Origin: Verrucomicrobiia bacterium
Lineage (GTDB): Bacteria; Verrucomicrobiota; Verrucomicrobiia; Opitutales; Opitutaceae
NCBI GenBank assembly: GCA_011525695.1
Contig: WYBX01000030.1
Location: 1-54,975 of the forward strand
Reading direction: 5' to 3'
Length of the DNA: 54,975 nucleotides
Shown: positions 17,030-25,779 of the stretch, in pieces
Layout: every line of letters begins with the position of its first letter
Numbering within the stretch: position 1 is the first letter of the stretch
Made by a program: the position numbers and the translations under genes
The notes under the pieces: generated by a model
What the model was told of the DNA's origin: nothing
Databases searched by the model: none
The model's input: the letters and a program-made list of their open reading frames with translations, nothing else

Positions 17030-17959
17030 TTAGCGTTGGCCGCCCGAAAATTTGCGCAGATACTTCAATGCGACTGCGAATTCGTGCGGCAGCGGTGAGC
17101 AGATGGAAAGCGGTGCCCGTGTTTCGGGATGCTTCAAGCTCAGTGCGCTGGCATGCAAGGCGAGCCGGCCGATCAGCGGCTTCTCTTCCTCGCGCCCCTT
17201 GTACCCGCGCTTGAGGTCGGAAAGCAGCAGCTTGATGCCCGGATCGCCGTAAAACGGATCATACAGGATCGGCGCCCCCGCCGCTGCCAGGTGCACCCGC
17301 AGCTGATGCGTCCGGCCGGTCAACGGACGGCATTCCACTAACGCGAACCTCAACCCGCCCGCCTCGTGCCTTCGGCCAGCCATCGCGACCCGGCGATCAC
17401 CAGCAGAACGAGCCCCGGAGTTGCTGAGTCCGCCCGATGGGCCTGCCCTGAGCGCGCCGAACGGGCCTGCCCTGAGCGCGCCGAACGGGCCATATCGTTC
17501 CAGGGTCGTGAACTCGGTCACGCATTCCTTGCCTCCCCGCCCCTTGAAAACCCGCATGCGTCCCGGCTGCCGTTCGTCCTCGCCTAGAGCCAGGTCCACC
17601 GTGAATGCATCGGGCAGTGCGCCCGCGGGATCGCGGAACGGCGTGACGACTTTCATTGCCCTTTCGGGCGGCAGCACGGCCACGATCGCATGATAGATCT
17701 TGCCGACCGTCTTCGACTGGAACTGCCCGCTGAGGAAGTCGAGCGCAGGCTTGGTCTTGGCGCAGAGCAACACACCGCTGGTGTCGGCATCCAACCGGTG
17801 GACGTTGGCCACACCGCGGCCATATCGCGGATGCGCATGCACGAGGCCCATCAGGTTCTCCCGCGCCTTGTCCCACCGATCCGGAGCCACCAGCAGCCCG
17901 CTGGGCTTGTCGAACGCGACCAGCGAGTCGTCTTCATGAAGCACTTGGGGCAGCGGCAT
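17030..17959 (-). CDS. RluA-family pseudouridine synthase with repeat insertion
   Basis: A 309-residue RNA pseudouridine synthase. The catalytic loop HRLDADTSGVLL contains the essential Asp58, and the conserved C-terminal motif TGRTHQLRVHL is intact. Substrate RNA (23S rRNA or tRNA) cannot be assigned from sequence. Between the strand ending TTLERYG (about residue 157) and RFALVECRPLTGRTHQ (about 204) lie some 46 extra residues. They begin with two copies of GPFGALRA and continue with Gly/Ser/Arg-rich sequence. Relatives normally pass directly from one strand to the next here. The insertion keeps the frame, so the enzyme may remain active. Start at 17959 follows the family pattern. Confidence 0.9.
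   Translation of the reverse strand: MPLPQVLHEDDSLVAFDKPSGLLVAPDRWDKARENLMGLVHAHPRYGRGVANVHRLDADTSGVLLCAKTKPALDFLSGQFQSKTVGKIYHAIVAVLPPERAMKVVTPFRDPAGALPDAFTVDLALGEDERQPGRMRVFKGRGGKECVTEFTTLERYGPFGALRAGPFGALRAGPSGGLSNSGARSAGDRRVAMAGRRHEAGGLRFALVECRPLTGRTHQLRVHLAAAGAPILYDPFYGDPGIKLLLSDLKRGYKGREEEKPLIGRLALHASALSLKHPETRAPLSICSPLPHEFAVALKYLRKFSGGQR
17439..17486. repeat. 24-bp tandem repeat inside the RluA gene
   Basis: Two exact copies of GGGCCTGCCCTGAGCGCGCC followed by GAAC lie at 17439-17462 and 17463-17486. They encode GPFGALRA twice on the minus strand. The unit resembles the small PFDKLRAG-type palindromic elements that insert in frame into bacterial genes. That comparison is from memory of the family. 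Confidence 0.75.
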
Positions 17960-18182
17960 GTTGCGTGTTGTTTGTCGCGCCGGGCGGCCAGAAGTCTAGC
18001 CCCAACCTCGCACCGCAGTTCGAGGCCGAAACAGGCCGGAGGCTCCACGGCCGGGGCGGCCGGCGGCGACGGAAACTGCGCAACCCGGCTCAATCCATGT
18101 CCTTCACCGCTTCCTTGATCGGGGCGGCCCCGGCAATTTCGCTTGCGGTTTCATGGCGGCCCTTTGGCCTAAACTGAACGCC

Positions 18183-19766
18183 ATGCCCGTCTGGCCGAAG
18201 AGTTTTTACACGTTTCGCGCGAGTCTGCAGACGGCATGGACCGCGCGGCGGCTGCGCAATGGCACGGGCGCCGCGGCGGAACAGGACCGCACCTATCGCA
18301 CATTGGTGCAACAGCTCGCCCGGACCTCGTTCTGGCGCGAGGCGGGCGTCGAACCCGGCTTGAACTACGACAAGTTTCGCACCCGGATTGCCCCGCGGGT
18401 GCATGCCCAATTCACCCCGGCGCTGGAGCGGATGCAGCAGGGGGAGCCGGATGTCCTTTGGCCGGGGGTGTGCGCGTTGTTCGCCGAGACCGCCGGCACG
18501 ACCAGTGGCCGGCCGCGGCTTGTGCCGGCGACGGAGTCCCTGCTCGCCCACCTGCGGGAGGCCGGAATGGCCTCGCTGCTGTACTACACCGCACGCGTGG
18601 GCCATGCTGGTGTTTTTCGCGGCCGCCACCTGATTCTCGGGGGCACGACCGCACTGCGGCGGATTGCACCGGCACCGGCCGCCGCCTTTGCCGGAGACGT
18701 CAGCGGGATTGCGATGATCAACCTGCCGCCATGGGTGGAACGCCACCTCTGCGATCCCGGGGCCGCCGCCCGTAATGCAGAATGGTCGCCACGGCTCGAG
18801 GCGCTCGCAGCCGCCGCACTTGCCCAGGATGTCACGCTGATCGCGGGACTGCCGAGTTGGGTCCAGGAATTCGTAGCGGTGGTGCGACGGCAATCCGGCT
18901 CTGCCGGACGCCCGGCCACTGAGCTCCGCTCGGTGTGGCCGAACCTGGAATGCTTTGTGCACTCCGGCGTTTCCGTGGCTCCCTTCCAGGACGAATTGCG
19001 CGCGAGCCTGGGCCCCCCGGTGGCCTTTCACGAGGTCTATGCCGCGGCGGAAGGAATCATTGCTGCACAGGATGGCGCCGCCGCCGCCGGGCTGCGGCTG
19101 CTGACCGGCGCCGGGCTCTTCTTCGAATTTGTCCCTGCCGCCGAATTCGACGAACAACGCCCCGATCTCGCGGCCGGCCGTGCGCTGCCCGTGGCGGACG
19201 TGAAGCCAGGGGTCGATTACGTCCTGCTCCTCACCACCCCGGCGGGGCTGGCCCGCTACGTCCTCGGCGACGTGGTGCGTTTCGTATCCATCAAACCGCC
19301 ACGATTGATCGTGGTGGGACGAACCCAGCTTCGGCTGAACGCCTTCGGCGAACGGATTACGGAGCGGCAGCTCACGGATGCGGTGGTCGCGGTATGCCAG
19401 CGCCAGCGCTGGACGCTGGTCAATTTCCATGTCGCGCCACTCTTCACGAACAGCCTCACCGGCCAGCAACGCGGCCGGCATGAATGGTGGATTGAGCTGA
19501 AACCGGGCACCACCGCCACACCCACGGGCCCGCAGCTGGCGTCCCAGCTCGACGTGGAGTTGCTGAGTGCCGGCGAGGAATACGCCTCGCGCCGGCGCCA
19601 GGGCACCCTCGACCTGCCTGTCGTGCGGCTCGTGATGCCGGGAGTCTTCGAACACTGGCTCCGCTACCACGGCACTTGGGGCGCCCTGCAAAAATCGCCG
19701 CGGTGCCGCAGCGACCGACTCGTGGCCGACGAACTCGCCCAGGTAACGAACTTCGCGCGCGATTAG
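18183..19766 (+). CDS. GH3-family acyl-adenylating protein
   Basis: A 527-residue protein of the GH3 auxin-responsive family, a branch of the acyl-adenylate-forming enzymes that in plants conjugate amino acids to acids. The nucleotide-binding signature is TAGTTSGRPRLVP (about residue 105). Also visible are FHEVYAAAEGIIAAQ, the GLARYVLGDVVRFV segment that precedes the hinge, and the C-terminal domain LRLNAFGERITERQLTDAV. Bacterial members are widespread but mostly without known substrates. The ATG at 18183 is preferred over 18153 because the family begins near PVWPKSFYTFRASLQ. It reads divergently from RluA across about 220 bases of non-coding sequence in which I see no further feature. Confidence 0.85.
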   Translation: MPVWPKSFYTFRASLQTAWTARRLRNGTGAAAEQDRTYRTLVQQLARTSFWREAGVEPGLNYDKFRTRIAPRVHAQFTPALERMQQGEPDVLWPGVCALFAETAGTTSGRPRLVPATESLLAHLREAGMASLLYYTARVGHAGVFRGRHLILGGTTALRRIAPAPAAAFAGDVSGIAMINLPPWVERHLCDPGAAARNAEWSPRLEALAAAALAQDVTLIAGLPSWVQEFVAVVRRQSGSAGRPATELRSVWPNLECFVHSGVSVAPFQDELRASLGPPVAFHEVYAAAEGIIAAQDGAAAAGLRLLTGAGLFFEFVPAAEFDEQRPDLAAGRALPVADVKPGVDYVLLLTTPAGLARYVLGDVVRFVSIKPPRLIVVGRTQLRLNAFGERITERQLTDAVVAVCQRQRWTLVNFHVAPLFTNSLTGQQRGRHEWWIELKPGTTATPTGPQLASQLDVELLSAGEEYASRRRQGTLDLPVVRLVMPGVFEHWLRYHGTWGALQKSPRCRSDRLVADELAQVTNFARD

Positions 19767-19831
19767 GAGGCTGTCGGATGATTCGCCCTCACGTTCGGTG
19801 CCTTCAAGTCGAGCCGCCGTAAGACCGAACA

Positions 19832-19846
19832 GGCTGCTTGGCAGCC
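19832..19846. terminator. small hairpin after the GH3 gene
   Basis: GGCTGC-TTG-GCAGCC forms a six-pair stem with a three-base loop between the GH3-family stop and the SRAP start. No T-run follows. It is a weak candidate for termination or processing between the two genes. Confidence 0.3.
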
Positions 19847-19872
19847 GCCGATTACGGTGCACGTTTCCCACC

Positions 19873-20592
19873 ATGTGCGGCCGATATGTGCTCAAGCGCA
19901 AGGACCTCGAGGAACTGCTCCGGACCTTTGGGATTCGCAGCCTCGAGGAGTTCCACAGCCGCTTCAACATCGCACCCACCACGAACGTTCCAGCCATTCG
20001 GGCCAGGCCCGATGGCGCGCTCGAGGCCGTCGGCCTCAAGTGGGGTCTCGTGCCATCCTGGTCCAGGGATCCGGCCGGCGGAGCGCGTCTGGCCAATGCT
20101 CGCGCCGAGGGCATCTCCGGCAAGCCCGCGTTTCGTCACGCTTTCCGGCAGCGGCGCTGCCTGGTGCCTGCGAGTGGCTTCTACGAATGGCAGACGATCG
20201 GCCGCAGCAAGCATCCCTGGTTCTTCGCCCGGCGCGACGAACAGCCATTCGTCTTCGCCGGGCTTTGGGAATCCTGGCAGGACGATCATGGCTTGGAACT
20301 GGAAACCTGCGCGCTGATTACCACCGAACCGAACGACGTCGTGCGACCGGTCCATAACCGGATGCCGGTCATCCTCGCCCGACCGGAAGCCGAGCGCTGG
20401 CTCAGCCCGACGCTCACCCAGCCGGACCAGCTCCTCCCGCTCCTGCAGCCATATCCGGCAGCCGAGATGATCGGCATTCCGGTTAGCGCACGTGTGAACC
20501 GTGTCAGCAATGACGGCCCCGAGTGCCTCGATCCGGTTCCTCCGCCGAAACCCGGCGATCCACCACCACCGCAGCTCGCACTAGGGCTGTAG
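19873..20592 (+). CDS. SRAP-domain abasic-site crosslinking protein, YedK/HMCES family
   Basis: A 239-residue SRAP protein that forms a protective covalent link to abasic sites in single-stranded DNA. The start is fixed by the required N-terminal Met-Cys: MCGRYVLKR, where Cys2 becomes the catalytic residue after Met removal. Other active-site residues are Asn75 in NARAE, Glu105 in SGFYEW and His161 in VHNRMPVIL. Length and order are typical. The tail PPPKPGDPPPPQ is a proline-rich extension. It stands alone on the plus strand between the GH3 gene and the permease, so its neighbours do not suggest a specific partner. Confidence 0.93.
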   Translation: MCGRYVLKRKDLEELLRTFGIRSLEEFHSRFNIAPTTNVPAIRARPDGALEAVGLKWGLVPSWSRDPAGGARLANARAEGISGKPAFRHAFRQRRCLVPASGFYEWQTIGRSKHPWFFARRDEQPFVFAGLWESWQDDHGLELETCALITTEPNDVVRPVHNRMPVILARPEAERWLSPTLTQPDQLLPLLQPYPAAEMIGIPVSARVNRVSNDGPECLDPVPPPKPGDPPPPQLALGL

Positions 20593-20614
20593 CGACGGGC
20601 CTCCTTTGCGGGCG

Positions 20615-20632
20615 GGCGAGTCCCCTCGCCCA
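20615..20632. terminator. hairpin downstream of the SRAP gene
   Basis: GGGCGAG-TCCC-CTCGCCC forms a seven-pair GC-rich stem with a four-base loop, 22 bases after the SRAP stop. The bases that follow (ATTTCCCGC) contain only a weak T-run. It is a reasonable terminator candidate. Confidence 0.45.
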
Positions 20633-20675
20633 TTTCCCGCTCGTTCGAAGATCGGCGACCGGAAGGCGAGCGTTT

Positions 20676-20713
20676 CATTCGCGAAGATTGGCGTTCATTC
20701 GCGGTTGAACTGA
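20676..20713. repeat. dispersed repeat, copy 2
   Basis: CATTCGCGAAGATTGGCGTT followed by CATTCGCGGTTGAACTGA, matching 13856-13892. It lies in the gap between SRAP and the permease, upstream of the permease start. Confidence 0.7.
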
Positions 20714-20770
20714 ATTTTGCATCCTTGTGCGTCCGTCCTCCCTCTGCGAAGAACGAGCCATCCCGCCGCG

Positions 20771-21919
20771 TTGAACCTCCTCGACCGCCATATCTTCAAG
20801 AGCGTCCTCTTCACCTGCGGGGCCGCCGTGGCGCTTTTTGCCTTCGTTGTCGCGCTGCCCAACGTCGTCAAGGATCTGCTCACGCCGCTGCTCGCCGGGC
20901 AGATCGAAACCGGCACCTTTGCCCGGCTGGTGCTCCTCCTGATTCCCTACGCGATCTCGTACGCGCTGCCCATGGGCATCCTTACTGGCGTGCTCCTCAC
21001 GCTCGGCCGGCTTTCCGCCGATAGCGAAATCACGGCCATGCGGGCCGCCGGGATCAGCGCCTTTCGCGTCGCACGGCCGGTGTTCATCCTCGGCTGCGCC
21101 GGACTCGCCGGCGCCCTGTTCATCAACTTCGAAACCATGCCCTGGGCGCGCGTGCAGTATCAGCGGGAATTTGAAGCCGCCGTCCGCGCCGACCCCCTCA
21201 AGCTGATTGTGCCCCGGACGTTCATCCGCGATTTCCGAGGCTATGTCGTCTACGTCGGCGACAAGGCGGGCTCCATGCTGCGCGATGTCTGGGTCTGGGA
21301 GCTGGATGAGCAGTATCGCGTCAAGCGGATCATCCGGGCCGAGGCCGGCCGACTCGATTACGACCCGGCAAGCCACAGCCTGATCCCCACCCTCGTCCGC
21401 GCGAAGATCGAGGATCGCGACGCCGATCAGCCAGAGGACTTCGATCAGTCGCCCCGGATCGCTTCGGTCGAAAAACTGGAGCAGCTGCAGATCTCGCTCG
21501 AGCCCTTCTTCGGCCGGGAACTGCGCCGGATGAAGGACGAGTGGCTCACCTACACACAACTGCGGGACAAGCGGGCGACGCTGGCGGCAGAGATGCCAAC
21601 CGATCCCGAGGCGGCCGCGCAACAGGAGCAGGCGCGGATGCGCACGCAACTCGTCATCCAGGAGAAATTCAACCTCTCGCTCGCGGTCTTCTCCTTCGCC
21701 CTGATCGGCGTCCCCCTCGGGATAAAGGTCTCCCGGCGCGAGACCTCCGCTAACCTCGGGATCGCCCTCGTGCTCGTGCTCAGCTATTACATGCTCACGG
21801 TCATGGTCAAATGGCTCGACCGCCACCCTGAGTACCGGCCGGATCTGCTGCTCTGGATCCCCAACCTGCTCCTCATCGCGCTCGGGATCTGGTTGTTTCG
21901 CCGGATCGAGCGGGGTTGA
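20771..21919 (+). CDS. LptF/LptG-type lipopolysaccharide export permease
   Basis: An inner-membrane permease of the YjgP/YjgQ family, part of the LptBFG complex that moves LPS from the inner membrane to the outer membrane. The arrangement is two N-terminal membrane helices and a PMGILTGVLLTLGRLSADSEITAMRAAG motif region. A periplasmic beta-jellyroll follows at about residues 110-270, then three C-terminal helices (SLAVFSFALIGVPLGI, LGIALVLVLSYYML, LLWIPNLLLIALGIWLF). The start is uncertain. The TTG at 20771 gives NLLDRHIFKSVLF, the usual opening for this family, while the longer frame from 20717 adds non-conserved residues. Only one permease is present, so its partner must be elsewhere. LptF versus LptG cannot be decided. 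Confidence 0.87.
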   Translation: MNLLDRHIFKSVLFTCGAAVALFAFVVALPNVVKDLLTPLLAGQIETGTFARLVLLLIPYAISYALPMGILTGVLLTLGRLSADSEITAMRAAGISAFRVARPVFILGCAGLAGALFINFETMPWARVQYQREFEAAVRADPLKLIVPRTFIRDFRGYVVYVGDKAGSMLRDVWVWELDEQYRVKRIIRAEAGRLDYDPASHSLIPTLVRAKIEDRDADQPEDFDQSPRIASVEKLEQLQISLEPFFGRELRRMKDEWLTYTQLRDKRATLAAEMPTDPEAAAQQEQARMRTQLVIQEKFNLSLAVFSFALIGVPLGIKVSRRETSANLGIALVLVLSYYMLTVMVKWLDRHPEYRPDLLLWIPNLLLIALGIWLFRRIERG

Positions 21920-21965
21920 CCGCGTAGCAGCCCGTCGGTCTCGCAGTCGAAGCGGCGCGAGAAGC

Positions 21966-22790
21966 TCAACGGCCTAGCCTGACATCCGCCGCCGCCCCGG
22001 CCACCCCGTGGATTCGGCGGTAGGTGTCACCGTAATACACAATGGTCATGGGATCCTGGATTTCGATCAGCGCCTGCTCGCTCGTGAGCAGGACTGGTTT
22101 TCCGCCGGACTTGGCCGGCTGCGCGGTGAGTGCGGTGTCCTCGGTCAATTCACCCGCCGGTCCGAACATGACCCAGCGGATGGCTCCATCCAGACGAATG
22201 CTCATCCGGCGATCGCCATCGGCATGACCGGTTTCGAAATCTCCCGCCACCTCGGCCAGCAACCGGGACCCCGGCGCACCTTCCACCAGTTCATATTCCG
22301 GCAGCAGGCTGGGCGCCGGCCGCGTGAGCAGCCAGACCGTCACGGAATTTGTACCGATGATCGCCGCGGCCAGCAGCGCGACCACCGCCCACTTCGAGCG
22401 TCGGGCCGGTGCCAGCGCCTTCAACATGGCCGGCGCCGACAGGGTGGTCACCTGCTCATCCCCACCCTCCAGCCCGCTGATTGCCGCCAGGATCTGATCC
22501 GGGGTGGGTTCAATGATGCCATCGCGGAGCGCCCAGCTGCTGAAACGGATGTGGCCGTCACGGATCTGAACGAGGAACTGGCCGTGCGGGGACCCGATCC
22601 TTACCTCGGGCGTCACGGGATACTCGACCGAATGGGCCAGCCGGGCGAAATTCTCGAGCAACTCCCGGAGTTCCGACGATCCGACACCGGACACCTCCAG
22701 ATCGGGAAAATCAGTCCCGGCCTCCCGGGCCCCCGACGCCAGGTGGTGCAGCGTGACAGTGAACTGCAGTTCCTTGGCCACCTCCTTCAT
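21966..22790 (-). CDS. unrecognised membrane protein coupled to a pseudopilin
   Basis: A 274-residue protein with one clear membrane segment at about residues 134-156 (WAVVALLAAAIIGTNSVTVWLL). The N-terminal 130 residues look soluble and cytoplasmic, and the C-terminal 115 residues soluble and periplasmic, so the topology would be N-in. The C-terminal part ends with IEIQDPMTIVYYGDTYRRI. No family recognised. Its ATG overlaps the pseudopilin stop as ATGA (22787-22790), so the two are probably translated together. This suggests a partner role for the pilin, as assembly factor or inner-membrane anchor. It converges with the permease gene at 21919. Confidence 0.75.
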   Translation of the reverse strand: MKEVAKELQFTVTLHHLASGAREAGTDFPDLEVSGVGSSELRELLENFARLAHSVEYPVTPEVRIGSPHGQFLVQIRDGHIRFSSWALRDGIIEPTPDQILAAISGLEGGDEQVTTLSAPAMLKALAPARRSKWAVVALLAAAIIGTNSVTVWLLTRPAPSLLPEYELVEGAPGSRLLAEVAGDFETGHADGDRRMSIRLDGAIRWVMFGPAGELTEDTALTAQPAKSGGKPVLLTSEQALIEIQDPMTIVYYGDTYRRIHGVAGAAADVRLGR

Positions 22791-23350
22791 TGCTCAATGA
22801 TGAAGAGCGGCTTTGATTTTGCCCCAAGCCGAAAATTGCCCAAATTGAGGTCGCCATCGTCAAGGACCTCGTCCAAGGCCTGCAGCTGCGCCACATCGAC
22901 ATTCAGCGGTGTATCCTTGGTGGCGGCGATTGCGATCGCCGCCTGATAGCGGACGCCACGGTGCCGGCGGTTGTATTCCCAGTCGTACTTGCCTCCCACC
23001 GGCGTCTTCTGGGTCCATGTCCCGGCATTGATCAGTTTCTTCATTGCCGCCGGGAGAACGCCGGTGGCGGTCTCAGCCGGCCATTTGCCCGACTCCTGCG
23101 CATAACCGCAGAATGCAGCCGCGAACACTCGGAAATCATTCGCCACGGCGGCCGCCCGCGCCCGCCGCTGCACCCGTGCGAATGTCGGCACCACGACTGC
23201 CGTCAGGATGCTGATGATCAGCACCACCATCATCACCTCCACCAGGGTGAATCCCTTAGTTGTCCCCACCACTCGCGCGCCGTTGCCGGCGACCGGCAAA
23301 GGACCCGCGGCCCTGACGCTGAAAAACTTGGGAGAACTGGTTGCTGCCAT
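22787..23350 (-). CDS. type IV pilin-like pseudopilin
   Basis: A 187-residue secreted pilin-like protein. The prepilin peptidase site is at Gly33-Phe34 (GTTKG then FTLVEVMMVVLIISI), with the conserved Glu at +5 and a long hydrophobic helix after it. The 33-residue leader is longer than usual. The globular part has WPAETATGVLPAAM and YDWEYNRRHRGVRYQ, resembling the orphan type II secretion GspG-like proteins common in Verrucomicrobiota. The start at 23350 is chosen because upstream sequence in this frame lies antisense to holA and is not coding. No other secretion genes are nearby. Confidence 0.85.
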   Translation of the reverse strand: MAATSSPKFFSVRAAGPLPVAGNGARVVGTTKGFTLVEVMMVVLIISILTAVVVPTFARVQRRARAAAVANDFRVFAAAFCGYAQESGKWPAETATGVLPAAMKKLINAGTWTQKTPVGGKYDWEYNRRHRGVRYQAAIAIAATKDTPLNVDVAQLQALDEVLDDGDLNLGNFRLGAKSKPLFIIEQ

Positions 23351-23394
23351 ACTGCACCCAAATTCAAGCGCACCCGCTCGTCTCCATCCAGAAT

Positions 23395-23407
23395 TTACCT
23401 CAGGTAA
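23395..23407. promoter_or_regulatory. palindrome TTACCT-C-AGGTAA in divergent gap
   Basis: A 13-base palindrome with a single central base lies between the pseudopilin start (minus) and the holA start (plus). Its position suits a regulatory site for the pilin gene, but there is only one copy and no adjacent regulator gene. Confidence 0.3.
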
Positions 23408-23513
23408 TTGTACTAGCCCTACGGGAGGTACGACGTAGTTCCGGGCCCGAGAGCGGGCGGGCACCACGCATTTTTCTCGTCCACCCATGAAGGCTTGTCC
23501 AACCATCAAGACC

Positions 23514-24638
23514 ATGCCCGCGGCGAAGAATTTCACCTTCATCTGCGGTCCGGACGACTTCCTCGTTGGCCGGACCGCAAAAGTTCGGTTCGAGGCGCTC
23601 GCCGCCGAAGTGCCGGACGAGTTTTCCCGTGAGATCATCAACGGCTTCGCCGCCAATGTCGCCGAGGTCGAAACTGCGGTGAACCGGTTCCGCGATGCCG
23701 TCCATACCATCGCGATGTTCGGCGGAAAGCGGGCGGTCTGGCTCAAGGACGTCAATTTCCTGGCGGACACCGTCACTGGCCGCGCTGAAAGCACGCTGCG
23801 GCTGGTCGAGGATCTGCGGCAGATTCTCGAGCGGGTGAATGCGGAGGAAACCCTCGTCCTCATTTCGGCCGCCCCCATCGATCGACGGCGTTCGTTTCCC
23901 AAATGGTGCGAGAAGCAGGCCCAGTTCGAATTGGTCGGCGGTGATGGCGAGCAGGCCGGGGACGCCCTCGCGAACGTGGCCATCGCCGAGGCCACCGCGC
24001 TTGGCGCGAGCTTCGGCGAGGGGGCCGTGGAGTTACTGCTGGCGCGGGTAGGCGCGAACAGCCGGTTGCTGGTCGAGGAGACCCGCAAACTGGCAACCTA
24101 CGCCGGCACCCCCGGGGCTCCCGCAGCGTCGGAATCGGCCGTCGTGATCACGGAGGCCCATGTGGCCGAATTGACGCCCAACGTGGCCGAAGGCGACTTC
24201 TTCGAGGCCGCCGAAGCCTTCTTCAGCGGCAATCTCAACTGGACGCTGGATGCACTCCATCGCCACTTCTTCGCGGGCGGCGATGCCCGGCCGATCATCA
24301 GTGCCCTGCAAAACCGCAACCGGATTCTGATCCAGATCCGTGCACTCGTCGACAGTGGCGACGTCCGAATTGGGTCCCGCGGCCTGGATGGGCTGCCCCG
24401 CGCCGCACCGGCCTATGCCGCTCGCTTTGTCGGAGCCACCGAGAAGAGTTCCTTCAACCTGTTTTCGCAGCACCCATGGTACGTGGGAAAGCTCGCCGGC
24501 AGCGGGAAGCTGCCCGCCCTCCGCCGGCTGATCGACAACCAGCAGGAGTTCATCAGCGCCTTCGAGGAGATCGTCCGCCGGCCGGACGAGCAGGAGGATG
24601 TGCTGCGCGAGCTGGCGGCACGCTGCCTCGCAACCTAG
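23514..24638 (+). CDS. holA: DNA polymerase III delta subunit (clamp loader)
   Basis: A 374-residue delta subunit, which opens the sliding clamp during loading. Family signs include the opening FTFICGPDDFLVGR, the region FGGKRAVWLKDVNFL, the segment LVLISAAPIDRRRSFPKW, the LLLARVGANSRLLVEETRKLATY stretch before the C-terminal domain, and the helical collar with ISALQNRNRILIQIRAL and LRRLIDNQQEFISAFEEI. Length is near the family norm. ATG 23514 matches the usual family opening; ATG 23487 would add nine residues. It stands alone on the plus strand, divergent from the pseudopilin. Confidence 0.88.
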   Translation: MPAAKNFTFICGPDDFLVGRTAKVRFEALAAEVPDEFSREIINGFAANVAEVETAVNRFRDAVHTIAMFGGKRAVWLKDVNFLADTVTGRAESTLRLVEDLRQILERVNAEETLVLISAAPIDRRRSFPKWCEKQAQFELVGGDGEQAGDALANVAIAEATALGASFGEGAVELLLARVGANSRLLVEETRKLATYAGTPGAPAASESAVVITEAHVAELTPNVAEGDFFEAAEAFFSGNLNWTLDALHRHFFAGGDARPIISALQNRNRILIQIRALVDSGDVRIGSRGLDGLPRAAPAYAARFVGATEKSSFNLFSQHPWYVGKLAGSGKLPALRRLIDNQQEFISAFEEIVRRPDEQEDVLRELAARCLAT

Positions 24639-24684
24639 CCAGGACCGATCAGATCCGACGCAGGGCGGGAAATCGCATCGTATT

Positions 24685-24705
24685 GGGCGCAGCAAGACTG
24701 CGCCC
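24685..24705. terminator. GC-rich hairpin after holA
   Basis: GGGCGCAG-CAAGA-CTGCGCCC has an eight-pair stem and a five-base loop, 46 bases after the holA stop. It also lies between converging genes, so it could serve both. The sequence resembles dispersed GGGCGCAGC-type hairpins, so it may be a repeat element as well. Confidence 0.5.
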
Positions 24706-24879
24706 CTACGTTCCACTTATCCGTTATCCGCGCGGTCCCAGGTATTCGCAGGGGCTCGATTGGGCCCATGGAGTTGAGTCATCATTTGCTGGGGATGCGG
24801 CGCCCCGCGCCGCGTTCACAAATCATTTCAAGGTGCACCCCCACGGTGGACGCCGGTGCAATCCGGCGACCGGCGCGGC

Positions 24880-25650
24880 TCAGAGCGCGGCCAGGATCCC
24901 GCCATCGACGTACAGCACCTGGCCGTTCACGAAATCAGAGGCGCGCGAGGCCAGGAAGACCGCGGCTCCCGCCAGTTCATGGGGCTCGCCCCAGCGACCC
25001 GCGGGAGTCCGCTGGCAGATCCAGGCATTGAACTCGGGGTTCTCGACCAATGGGCGGTTGAGCTCGGTCATGAAATAGCCCGGCGCAATGGCATTGGCCT
25101 GCAGGCCATGCCGGGCCCATTCCACCGCCATGGCGCGCGTCAGCATCTTCAATCCGCCCTTGGCCGCGGCATAGTTCGCGATGGTGGGCCGGGAAACCTC
25201 CGACATCACGGAACAGATGTTGATGATCTTCCCGGCACGACGCGCCACCATCCTCGGCGCCACGGCACGCGCGACCAGGAAGGCACTCGTGAGATTCGTG
25301 TCGATTACCGCCCGCCATTGCGCCTCCGACATCTCGAGCAGCGGGGATCGCTGCTGGATGCCGGCATTGTTCACCAGGATGTCCACCGGCCCGAACTCCG
25401 CCTCCAGCCGCTCCACCGCCCGCGCCGCGGCCCCGCCGTCGGTGACATCGAACGGCGCCGGCACGACGCGCGCCCCCTCGCTCCGCAGCACTTCCGCGGT
25501 GGCGGCGAGCCGCTCCTCGTCCCGTCCGTTGAGCGCGATTGCCGCGCCGGCCTGGGCCAGTCCCCGGGCAATTGCGAGCCCCAGCCCCCGGCTCGATCCG
25601 GTCACCAGGGCGGTGCGGCCGTTCAGATCAAAAAGCGGATTCTGCGCCAT
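24880..25650 (-). CDS. SDR oxidoreductase, gluconate 5-dehydrogenase / KduD-like
   Basis: A 256-residue classical short-chain dehydrogenase. It has the cofactor motif TGSSRGLGLAIARG, NNAG, the catalytic Ser in NICSVMSE, the YxxxK pair in NYAAAKGG, and the terminal VDGG typical of sugar-acid dehydrogenases. The opening DLNGRTALVTGSSRGLG is typical of gluconate 5-dehydrogenases and 2-deoxy-D-gluconate 3-dehydrogenases (KduD). It follows an IolB/KduI-family isomerase on the same strand, a pairing that recalls the KduI-KduD steps of uronate breakdown. The two are separated by 225 bases containing a hairpin. Start 25650 fits the family better than 25677. Confidence 0.87.
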   Translation of the reverse strand: MAQNPLFDLNGRTALVTGSSRGLGLAIARGLAQAGAAIALNGRDEERLAATAEVLRSEGARVVPAPFDVTDGGAAARAVERLEAEFGPVDILVNNAGIQQRSPLLEMSEAQWRAVIDTNLTSAFLVARAVAPRMVARRAGKIINICSVMSEVSRPTIANYAAAKGGLKMLTRAMAVEWARHGLQANAIAPGYFMTELNRPLVENPEFNAWICQRTPAGRWGEPHELAGAAVFLASRASDFVNGQVLYVDGGILAAL

Positions 25651-25779
25651 GCCGCCATCGTCACATCCGCGAACCACGACTCAAGAGTGTTTCCAATTAC
25701 GGATCTATTCAGCTCGAATTCCGCAGCTCGTTTGGCCACGGCGGTTCGCCACCTCTGCGCCCACACGCATTCAGATCCC

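Noticed and set aside
18090..20123. A 677-residue minus-strand ORF
   Set aside because: It is antisense to the GH3-family gene and the start of the SRAP gene, and shows Arg/Gly-rich shadow composition with no motif.
22787..24088. A 433-residue minus-strand ORF ending in the pseudopilin
   Set aside because: Its first 245 residues are antisense to holA and low in complexity; the true start is the ATG at 23350 just before the pilin leader.
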